From positions 32,905 through 96,904 of the forward strand of contig JBEKJP010000008.1 of assembly GCA_050011155.1 (NCBI GenBank): a stretch of 64,000 nucleotides of DNA. The letters are read 5' to 3'. The DNA comes from Palsa-504 sp050011155. GTDB lineage: Bacteria > Actinomycetota > Actinomycetes > Streptosporangiales > Streptosporangiaceae. Numbering within the stretch: the first letter of the stretch is position 1; the number at the start of each line of letters is the position of its first letter. Positions 1-6,993 of this stretch are shown here, piece by piece. Both the position numbers and the translations under genes were made by a program. The notes under the pieces were generated by a model. The model saw nothing but the letters and a program-made list of their open reading frames with translations, was not told where the DNA came from and ran no database searches.

Positions 1-121
1 CGTGGAGGTATCCCTCTTCGGCCAGGGTCCGGTCGAGGGTGGACTGGGTGTACTGGCCGTCGCGCTGGGCCTGGGCCTGGGCCCAGCCGGCCGCCGTGGC
101 GATGTGGTAAATGAGGGTCAC
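1..121 (-). CDS. DUF952 domain protein, N-terminal part only (runs off the window edge)
   Basis: Reading the minus strand from a GTG at 121 gives about 40 residues that start VTLIYHIATAAGW and continue to RTLAEEGYLH. This is the characteristic beginning of DUF952 proteins (an I-Y-H-I-A start, then R-T-L-x-x-E-G-[FY]-[IL]-H). The family is small, cytoplasmic and of unknown biochemical role. The rest of the gene lies outside the window. It is divergent from the succinate dehydrogenase operon, so the roughly 157 bases between them should hold both promoters. Confidence 0.7.
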   Translation of the reverse strand, partial: MTLIYHIATAAGWAQAQAQRDGQYTQSTLDRTLAEEGYLH

Positions 122-278
122 TTCACGGGAGTGTATCCAGGGTCACATGCCAAGATGAGGTCTCGGTCACTGCACGACCCGGCCGACTGGAATAAATTCA
201 AGGTCAACACGCGACGGGGCCGGGTTGTTCCGGCGGGTAGCGCGTGGCGTTAACCTTGAAACGGCGAGGACGCTGAGA

Positions 279-1085
279 ATGACACAAGCACCGGAAGCCC
301 CGGACCGGTCCAGGGCCCAGATCTCCGAACGCACGTTCCGCAAGGATCCCTGGTACCAGGAACCGCGTATCACCGCGGCGCTGCTCACGATCTGGGTGCT
401 CTACGCCACGGTCCGAGTGTTCACCGGTCATTGGTACTACGTGGCCAAGGATCACTACCTGACGCCGTTCTACTCGCCGTGCGTCAGCGGCGAGTGCGTG
501 CCCGGCTCGAGCACCCTGGGCCACTGGTGGCCGGCCATCCCGCCGGTCATCCCGTACGCGACGGTGGCGCTGATCTTCGTGCTCGGCTTCCGTACCACCT
601 GCTACTACTACCGGCGGGCTTACTACCGGGCATTCTGGCGGTCCCCGGCCGCGTGCGCGGTGCGCGAGCCGCACGCCAAGTACACCGGCGAGACCAGGTT
701 CCCGCTGCTCGGGCAGAACCTGCACCGGTACTTCTTCTACGCCGCCTTGCTCATCGCGATCCTGCTCAGCTACGACGTGACGCAGGCGTTCCGCGGCCCG
801 CACGGGAACTTCGGGTTCGGCCTCGGGTCGCTGATCCTGCTGGCCAACGCGGTCCTGCTGTGGGGTTACACGCTGGGCTGCCACTCGTGCCGGCACATTA
901 CCGCCGGCCGGCTCAAGAACTTCTCCACGCACCCGGTCCGGTACTGGATGTGGACGAAGTTCTCCTGGCTGAACGCGCGGCACAAGCAGTTCGCCTGGAT
1001 CACGCTGGGCACGCTGATGCTGAGTGACCTGTACATCATGCTCGTGGCCAGCGGGGCCTTCCCCGATCCGCGGATCTTCAACTGA
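279..1085 (+). CDS. sdhC: succinate dehydrogenase membrane anchor subunit (Sdh1 type)
   Basis: 268 residues with about five hydrophobic segments (near residues 27-45, 85-105, 150-170, 185-210 and 235-255), so an integral membrane protein. It lies directly upstream of the flavoprotein and iron-sulfur genes. This is the same order as the Mycobacterium tuberculosis Rv0249c-Rv0248c-Rv0247c type of succinate dehydrogenase, where this subunit anchors the enzyme and passes electrons to menaquinone. The motif LGCHSCRH after the fourth segment has His and Cys that could help bind heme or quinone; that is inference. The ATG at 279 is preferred over an upstream in-frame ATG because GGCGAGGA lies just before it. 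The next gene follows after 13 bases. Confidence 0.8.
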   Translation: MTQAPEAPDRSRAQISERTFRKDPWYQEPRITAALLTIWVLYATVRVFTGHWYYVAKDHYLTPFYSPCVSGECVPGSSTLGHWWPAIPPVIPYATVALIFVLGFRTTCYYYRRAYYRAFWRSPAACAVREPHAKYTGETRFPLLGQNLHRYFFYAALLIAILLSYDVTQAFRGPHGNFGFGLGSLILLANAVLLWGYTLGCHSCRHITAGRLKNFSTHPVRYWMWTKFSWLNARHKQFAWITLGTLMLSDLYIMLVASGAFPDPRIFN

Positions 1086-1098
1086 ACGGGCAAGTGGA

Positions 1099-3081
1099 AT
1101 GAGCGACGCAGAAACTACCAGCGCAGCTGGCCCTTCTCCGGCTGGGCCGCCGCCGATCGGCGAAATCGACCGCCTGGCCTACGACGTGATCGTCGTCGGC
1201 GCGGGCGGCTCGGGGCTGCGCGCGGCGATCGAGGCACGGGAGGCAGGCAAGAAGACCGCGATCATCTCCAAGTCCCTGTTCGGCAAGGCCCACACGGTCA
1301 TGGCCGAGGGCGGCTGCGCGGCCGCCATGGGCAACGTCAATCCCCACGACAACTGGCAGGTCCACTACCGCGACACCATGCGCGGCGGCAAGTTCCTGAA
1401 CAACTGGCGGATGGCCGAACTGCACGCCAAGGAGGCCCCGGACCGGGTCTGGGAGCTCGAGGCCTGGGGCGCGGTCTTCGACCGGACCAAGGACGGCAAG
1501 ATCAGCCAGCGGAACTTCGGCGGGCACACCTACCCGCGGCTGGCCCACGTCGGCGACCGCACCGGCCTGGAGATGATCCGGGCGCTGCAGCAGAAGGTCG
1601 TCGCGCTGCAGCAGCAGGACGCGATCGACCTCGGCGACCCCGAGGCGATGATCAAGGTCTTTGCCGAGACCACGATCACCCGGCTGGTCAAGAACGGAGA
1701 GGCGATCGCCGGGGCGTTCGGCTACTTCCGCGACACCGGCCGGTTCGTGCTGTTCGAGGCGCCCGCCGTGGTCCTGGCCACCGGCGGCATCGGCAAGACG
1801 TTCAAGATCTCCTCCAACTCCTGGGAGTACACCGGCGACGGGCACGCGCTGGCCCTGCTGGCCGGGGCGCCGCTGCTGAACATGGAGTTCGTCCAGTTCC
1901 ACCCCACGCACATGGTCTGGCCGATCTCGGTGGCCGGCCTGCTCGTCACCGAGTCGGTGCGCGGCGACGGCGGCATCCTGAAGAACTCCGAGGGCAAGCG
2001 GTACATGTTCAACTACGTGCCGGACGTGTTCCGGGCGCAGTACGCGGAGACCGAGGAGGAGGCGGACCGCTGGTACAGCGACCCGGACAACAACCGGCGC
2101 CCGCCCGAGCTGCTGCCCCGCGACGAAGTCGCCCGGGCTAACAACGCCGAGGTCAAGGCGGGCCGCGGGTCACCGCACGGCGGGGTGTTCCTGGACATCG
2201 CGTCCCGGCTCCCGGCCGAGGAGATCCTGCGCCGCCTGCCGTCCATGTACCACCAGTTCAAGGAGCTGGCCGACGTGGACATCACCAAGGAGCCGATGGA
2301 GGTCGGCCCGGCCCAGCACTACGTGATGGGCGGCGTCGAGGTGGACCCGGACAGCGCCGCCGTCCCCGGCGTGCCCGGCCTGTTCGCGGCGGGCGAGGTG
2401 TCCGGCGGCATGCACGGCTCGAACCGGCTCGGCGGCAACTCGCTGTCCGACCTGCTGGTCTTCGGCCGCCGGGCCGGCGCGGGCGCGGCCGAGTACCTGA
2501 ACGGGATCACCACCCGGCCGGTGCCGACCGACGCCGAGCTCGAGGCGGCCCGCAGCGAGATCCTGGCCCCGCTCGAGCGGGAGGGCGGCGAGAACCCGTA
2601 CACGGTCCACCACGAGATCCAGCAGACGATGAGCGACCTGGTCGGCATCATCCGCAAGGAGAACGAGATCAAGACCGCGCTCAGCGAGCTGGAGAAGCTG
2701 CGCGAGCGGGCCGAGAAGATCAGCGCGGCCGGCGGCCGGGCCTACAACCCGGGCTGGCACCTGGCCCTGGACCTGCGCAACATCTTGCTGATCGCGCAGT
2801 GCGTGGCCCAGGCGGCCCTGGAGCGGCAGGAAAGCCGGGGCGGGCACACCAGGGACGACTACCCCGGCATGTCGCCGGAGTGGCGCAAGGTGAACCTGAT
2901 CTGCACGCTGGACGCGGCCGGCGACGTGACGCTGCGGCAGCAGCCGATGGCGCCGATGCGGGCGGACCTGCTCGAGCTGTTCGAGTTGTCCGAGCTGAAG
3001 AAGTACATGACCGACGAGGAACTGACCGGCCTGCCTGGATACGCCGAAGCGGCTAAGGCTGAGGCTGAGGAGAAGCACTGA
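1099..3081 (+). CDS. sdhA: succinate dehydrogenase flavoprotein subunit
   Basis: 660 residues. It oxidises succinate to fumarate and passes electrons to the Fe-S subunit. The Rossmann FAD motif VVGAGGSGLRAA is at about residues 32-43. The covalent-FAD histidine motif HTVMAEGG starts at His65. A HPTHM block in the middle and the conserved GGMHGSNRLGGNSLSD near residue 440 belong to the SdhA/FrdA family. An ATG at 1024 is in frame but lies inside the preceding gene, so 1099 is chosen. The stop overlaps the start of the Fe-S gene (TGATG), which implies translational coupling. Length and order fit the long Sdh1-type flavoprotein of actinobacteria. Confidence 0.95.
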   Translation: MSDAETTSAAGPSPAGPPPIGEIDRLAYDVIVVGAGGSGLRAAIEAREAGKKTAIISKSLFGKAHTVMAEGGCAAAMGNVNPHDNWQVHYRDTMRGGKFLNNWRMAELHAKEAPDRVWELEAWGAVFDRTKDGKISQRNFGGHTYPRLAHVGDRTGLEMIRALQQKVVALQQQDAIDLGDPEAMIKVFAETTITRLVKNGEAIAGAFGYFRDTGRFVLFEAPAVVLATGGIGKTFKISSNSWEYTGDGHALALLAGAPLLNMEFVQFHPTHMVWPISVAGLLVTESVRGDGGILKNSEGKRYMFNYVPDVFRAQYAETEEEADRWYSDPDNNRRPPELLPRDEVARANNAEVKAGRGSPHGGVFLDIASRLPAEEILRRLPSMYHQFKELADVDITKEPMEVGPAQHYVMGGVEVDPDSAAVPGVPGLFAAGEVSGGMHGSNRLGGNSLSDLLVFGRRAGAGAAEYLNGITTRPVPTDAELEAARSEILAPLEREGGENPYTVHHEIQQTMSDLVGIIRKENEIKTALSELEKLRERAEKISAAGGRAYNPGWHLALDLRNILLIAQCVAQAALERQESRGGHTRDDYPGMSPEWRKVNLICTLDAAGDVTLRQQPMAPMRADLLELFELSELKKYMTDEELTGLPGYAEAAKAEAEEKH

Positions 3082-3869
3082 TGCCATACAAGGCTGCGTT
3101 TCGGGTCTGGCGCGGGGACGCGGGCGCCGGCGAGCTCGCCGACTACCAGGTCGAGGTCAACGAGGGCGAGGTCGTGCTGGACGTCCTGCACCGGCTGCAG
3201 GCCACCCAGGCCAACGACCTGGCCATCCGGTGGAACTGCAAGGCCGGCAAGTGCGGGTCGTGCTCGATGGAGATCAACGGGCGGCCGCGGCTGGCCTGCA
3301 TGACCCGGATGTCGACCTTCACCGAGGACGAGACGCTGATCATCACGCCGATGCGGACCTTCCCGGTGATCAGGGACCTGGTCACCGACGTCTCGTTCAA
3401 CTACGCCAAGGCGCGGGAGATCCCGTCGTTCACCCCGGACCCGTCGGTCAAGCCAGGCGAGTTCCGGATGCAGCAGGTCGACGTGAACCGGTCGCAGGAG
3501 TTCCGGAAGTGCATCGAGTGCTTCCTGTGCCAGAACACCTGCCACGCGATCCGCGACCACGCCGAGAACGAGCAGACCTTCGCCGGGCCGCGGTTCCTGA
3601 TGCGGATCGCCGAGCTCGAGATGCACCCGGCCGACACCGCCGACCGGCGGGAGATCGCCCAGGACGACTTCGGCCTGGGCCTGTGCAACATCACCAAGTG
3701 CTGCACCGAGGTCTGCCCGGAGAACATCAAGATCACCGACAACGCGCTGATCCCGATGAAGGAGCGCATCGTCGGCCGCAAGTACGACCCGCTGGTCTGG
3801 CTGGGCGACAAGATCACCCGCCGCACCCACAAGGACACCCCCAAGGTCCCCGGTAAAACCAAGGCCTGA
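3081..3869 (+). CDS. sdhB: succinate dehydrogenase iron-sulfur subunit
   Basis: 262 residues carrying all three Fe-S cluster motifs. [2Fe-2S]: Cys53, Cys58, Cys61 and Cys73 in CKAGKCGSC...C. [4Fe-4S]: CIECFLCQNTC around residue 140. [3Fe-4S]-type: CNITKCCTEVCPE around residue 205. It carries electrons from SdhA to the membrane anchor. The start overlaps the sdhA stop by one base. The C-terminal tail is lysine-rich. A hairpin follows about 40 bases after the stop, so the operon probably ends here. Confidence 0.95.
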   Translation: MPYKAAFRVWRGDAGAGELADYQVEVNEGEVVLDVLHRLQATQANDLAIRWNCKAGKCGSCSMEINGRPRLACMTRMSTFTEDETLIITPMRTFPVIRDLVTDVSFNYAKAREIPSFTPDPSVKPGEFRMQQVDVNRSQEFRKCIECFLCQNTCHAIRDHAENEQTFAGPRFLMRIAELEMHPADTADRREIAQDDFGLGLCNITKCCTEVCPENIKITDNALIPMKERIVGRKYDPLVWLGDKITRRTHKDTPKVPGKTKA

Positions 3870-3910
3870 GCAATCCCGTCCGGACTCGAATGCATGAAGA
3901 CAGGATGAAA

Positions 3911-3936
3911 CCGGGCGGAGCGAGGGGAGCGCCCGG
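3911..3936 (+). terminator. probable terminator hairpin after sdhB
   Basis: CCGGGCG (3911-3917) pairs with CGCCCGG (3930-3936) around a 12-base loop, 41 bases after the sdhB stop. There is no clear T run, which is common for actinobacterial terminators. The next ~145 bases up to uppP show no gene and probably contain its promoter. Confidence 0.5.
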
Positions 3937-4081
3937 CTACCATGTCGGTGGCCGGGCTGAGGCCTACCCGCTGTACTCACCCGGACCGGCTGGACGTGCT
4001 CACGGTGCTCGCGTCGTCACTCGTTCGGGATAATGGGTTGTCTGCTGGCGGGGTCATGGCCTAGGGGAGCGAAGGACTGGC

Positions 4082-5128
4082 ATGTCGCATCTGAACTATG
4101 CCGAGGCGGGGGTCGTCGGGCTCCTGCAAGGCATTACCGAGCTTTTCCCGATCTCCAGCCTGGGCCACGCCGTGCTCATCCCGGCGATCGTCGGCGGCCA
4201 GTGGGCTCAGGACCTGGACGTCTCCAAGCCGGAGTCGCCGTACCTGGCCTTCATCGTCGGGCTGCACGTGGCCACGGCGCTGGCCATGATCATCTACTTC
4301 TGGCGCGACTGGATCCGCATCATCCGGGCCTTCTTCGCCTCGCTCGGGCACGCCATCTCGCCCGAGCCCGGCACCCGGCGGTTCCAGCCGCAAGGAATCG
4401 ACCAGACGCTGGCCTGGATGATCATCGTGGGCACGATCCCGGTCGGGCTGGCCGGGGTAGCGCTCGAGCACACGTTCCGCACCATCTTCAGCAAGCCGCT
4501 GCTCACCGCGACGTTCCTGTTCGTGAACGGGCTGATCCTGTTCGGCGGCGAGCTGCTGCGGCGGCGCGGAGCCGACGAGGCGGCCCGGCAGGTGGCGGCG
4601 GACCAGCAGATGGTCGCCGAGCGGCAGCGGGCCGGGGTCGCCACCGGGGGGTACGGCGGTGGCGGTGGCCGGCACTCCTCCGGGCAGCGGGCGGTCAAGC
4701 AGGAGCACGCCAACCTGGCGATGGCCGCCGACCAGCGGGTAACCAGGCTCGGCCTTCTCGGCGCCATCCTCCTGGGCGCGTCGCAGATCCTGGCGCTGCT
4801 GCCCGGCATCAGCCGGGACGGCATCGTCATGGTCAGCGGCATGGCCCGCGGGCTGAGCCGGCAGGACGCCGCGCGCTTCTCCTTCCTGCTGTCCGCCCCG
4901 GTCATCCTCGCGGCCGGCGTGCTGAAGATCAGCGACCTGACCGGGCCGCTGGGCAAAGGGATCCACGGCCAGGTGCTGTTCGGCAGCATCCTGTCCGGCA
5001 TCGGCGCCTACTTCGCGCTGCGCTTCCTCGACCGCTACCTCAGCAACCCCGGGCGCACGCTGACGCCGTTCGCCATCTACTGCCTGGCGGCGGGGGCGGG
5101 CGCTTTTATTTACCTCGCCGTGAAGTAG
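4082..5128 (+). CDS. uppP: undecaprenyl-diphosphate phosphatase (UppP/BacA family) with a central insertion
   Basis: 348 residues, polytopic. It recycles the undecaprenyl carrier of wall synthesis by dephosphorylating undecaprenyl-PP. The first catalytic motif is present as GITELFPISSLGH near residue 20 and the second as LLPGISRDGIVM near residue 240. Both differ from the common forms (PISSSGH and PGISRSG) by one residue. The protein is about 70 residues longer than the usual ~270. The extra length is a charged, Gly- and Gln-rich stretch at about residues 165-217 between membrane segments. The start has GGAGCGAAGGAC before it. The 3' end overlaps the convergent wall-hydrolase gene by 23 bases. 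Confidence 0.85.
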   Translation: MSHLNYAEAGVVGLLQGITELFPISSLGHAVLIPAIVGGQWAQDLDVSKPESPYLAFIVGLHVATALAMIIYFWRDWIRIIRAFFASLGHAISPEPGTRRFQPQGIDQTLAWMIIVGTIPVGLAGVALEHTFRTIFSKPLLTATFLFVNGLILFGGELLRRRGADEAARQVAADQQMVAERQRAGVATGGYGGGGGRHSSGQRAVKQEHANLAMAADQRVTRLGLLGAILLGASQILALLPGISRDGIVMVSGMARGLSRQDAARFSFLLSAPVILAAGVLKISDLTGPLGKGIHGQVLFGSILSGIGAYFALRFLDRYLSNPGRTLTPFAIYCLAAGAGAFIYLAVK

Positions 5129-6335
5129 CCGTCGCGGAGGGCGTGACCCCTGGCGTCGGGATGCCGCCGACCGGCGGGGCGGACGGGCTGACCTTGGCGT
5201 TCTCCGCGGGCCGGGTAAAGCCGATCGCGCCCCGGCCCGCGTAGCTGGCCACCCGGATCGGGAAACCGGTCGCGTACGCCTCGATCATCATGTGCGTGGC
5301 CGGGTCGATGACCAGGCCGACGTGCCCCGGGTCGGTGACGGTACCGTCCGCGCCGGCGAAGAACACCAGGTCCCCCGGCTCCACCTGGGCGGCGGGCACC
5401 TTGTCCTCGGTGGCCCACTGCGCCTCCGAGGTCCGGGCGATGTTGACCCCGGCGGTCCGGTAAGCCATCATCACCAGGCCCGAGCAGTCGAACGCGTCCG
5501 GCCCGGTGCCGCCCCACAGGTAGGGCTTGCCCAGCTGCTGTTCGGCGTAGGAGATCGCGGCGGCCACCACCTGGCTCGGCGCCTGGACCAGGGGCACGCC
5601 GCCCGCCGTCTGCGCGCAGCCGGCCACCGAGTTGCCCGCCGGGAGCTGCGCCGAGGCCACCGAGAACTTGCCGCCCGCGTACTGGCCCGCGTAGAACAGC
5701 ACGCTCTGCACGTAGGACTGCAGGTGGTTGTAGGCGAAGATGGCCCCGGAGGGGTCGTTCTGCACGTTGAACTCCAGCAGGTACCTGGCCGCGCCCGCGA
5801 TCGCGTCGGCCGGGTCGTACACGCTCGCGGTCCCGTCGCCGTCCTCGTCGGTGGCCACGCCGTTGACCACCTGGCTGGCCGAGTGGATGGCGGCGCCGCC
5901 CCAGACGTCGCCGGCCGCGCCGCCGATGCCGATCTGCATCGGCCCGGCCGCGCCGAACGCGTTCGCGCCGCTGTGCACGCCGGGCAGGGTGGTGGTGCCG
6001 TTGGCGCTCTCCACCGTGCCGATGCCGGCCAGGATCGTCCACGGCACGCCGTACTGCTGGCCGACCTTCTTGTACCAGTACAGGTAGTTGGACGGGATCG
6101 ACTTGGCCTTGGCCCCGGCGGGCGGCTGCCCGGCCGTGCCGGTCTGCTGGCCGGAGCAGCCCGCGTTCGTCGCGAAGAAGGAGTCCGCGCCGATCAGGAC
6201 GGGGATGGCGAGCAGGCCGAGGCCTACCACGCCGATGAGCCCGATGATGCCGAGCACCAGGATCCGCGGGGCGCGCTGCTCCCGGGTGGTGCCTGGCCGC
6301 GTTGGTTCGTTGCGCGTCAGGAGCCGGTTCGCCAT
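5106..6335 (-). CDS. TcpG/VirB1-like bifunctional cell-wall hydrolase (SLT-like + NlpC/P60)
   Basis: 409 residues. One N-terminal membrane segment (about 27-48) anchors it outside the cell. A lysozyme/SLT-like domain follows (about 85-200): GIGTVESANG gives the likely catalytic Glu, followed by FGAAGPMQIG. An NlpC/P60 domain follows (about 260-385) with Cys in FDCSGLVM (~281), His in DPGHVGLVID (~337) and a later polar residue. Such double-domain enzymes open peptidoglycan for Tcp/Tn916-type transfer channels (TcpG, Orf14). It is the last gene of the minus-strand secretion locus, 13 bases after the preceding gene. The tail is Pro/Thr/Ser-rich. Confidence 0.85.
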   Translation of the reverse strand: MANRLLTRNEPTRPGTTREQRAPRILVLGIIGLIGVVGLGLLAIPVLIGADSFFATNAGCSGQQTGTAGQPPAGAKAKSIPSNYLYWYKKVGQQYGVPWTILAGIGTVESANGTTTLPGVHSGANAFGAAGPMQIGIGGAAGDVWGGAAIHSASQVVNGVATDEDGDGTASVYDPADAIAGAARYLLEFNVQNDPSGAIFAYNHLQSYVQSVLFYAGQYAGGKFSVASAQLPAGNSVAGCAQTAGGVPLVQAPSQVVAAAISYAEQQLGKPYLWGGTGPDAFDCSGLVMMAYRTAGVNIARTSEAQWATEDKVPAAQVEPGDLVFFAGADGTVTDPGHVGLVIDPATHMMIEAYATGFPIRVASYAGRGAIGFTRPAENAKVSPSAPPVGGIPTPGVTPSATATSRRGK

Positions 6336-6348
6336 GGCTGGTTCCCCG

Positions 6349-6981
6349 TCAGAACTGACCGGTGGTGGACAACTCGATGTTGTCCACCTGCCAGCTGGTA
6401 CCGGACCCGGTCACGGTGATCGCGTACTGCGCGGTGCCGTTGCTGCTGCCCTTGGCCGTGACCAGGTGCTGGTTACCGGTGACGACGAACGTCAGGCTGG
6501 ACGGCCCGAACGAGCGCAGCGAGTCGATCTGCGCCGTCCCGGTGGAGGTCTGCCGCTGGCCGTTCCTGACCTTGGCCACGCCGGCCGAGGCGTACAGCGC
6601 CTGCAAACTGGTGGACAGCTGCGCGGTGACCAGGCCGCCCATCTTGCCCACGTAGTCCTGAGCGCTCTCGGTGTAGGAGTACGTGTCGTAGTCGACGAGG
6701 AACTGCTGGGTCACCGCGGCGGCGGCCTGCAGACCCGCCTGGGTGAACGGCAGCAGCGAGTAGATGTTCACGCTGCCGGTCGCGGCCGGCGTCGCGGTCA
6801 CGGTGGGCGTGACCGAAACCGCCGGGGACGGCACCGACTGGGTCGGCGACGGGGTGGGGGTGGGCTTCGCCTGTGCGTTCGGGTGGCTCATCTTGGGTAC
6901 GACGAGCCAGTAACCGAGCGCGGCCAGGACCACGACGACCAAGGCGAACACGGCCTTCTGCTGGCCGGGGCTGAGATCCAT
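6349..6981 (-). CDS. single-pass membrane protein of the T4SS-like locus
   Basis: 210 residues. A short cytoplasmic start, one membrane segment (about 10-28, AVFALVVVVLAALGYW), a Thr/Pro/Ser-rich spacer (about 35-70), then a ~130-residue extracellular domain of mixed helix and strand. That domain resembles the NTF2-like fold seen in VirB8/TcpC-type and other actinobacterial conjugation proteins; this is a judgement from its pattern, not from a diagnostic motif. It sits 13 bases from the genes on each side inside the tcp-like operon, so it is likely a channel component or assembly factor. Confidence 0.6.
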   Translation of the reverse strand: MDLSPGQQKAVFALVVVVLAALGYWLVVPKMSHPNAQAKPTPTPSPTQSVPSPAVSVTPTVTATPAATGSVNIYSLLPFTQAGLQAAAAVTQQFLVDYDTYSYTESAQDYVGKMGGLVTAQLSTSLQALYASAGVAKVRNGQRQTSTGTAQIDSLRSFGPSSLTFVVTGNQHLVTAKGSSNGTAQYAITVTGSGTSWQVDNIELSTTGQF

Positions 6982-6993
6982 CGGGCCCGCCCG

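Noticed and set aside
2..253. An 83-codon plus-strand frame at the window start
   Set aside because: The minus strand of the same DNA encodes a clear DUF952 start; the plus frame has no domain.
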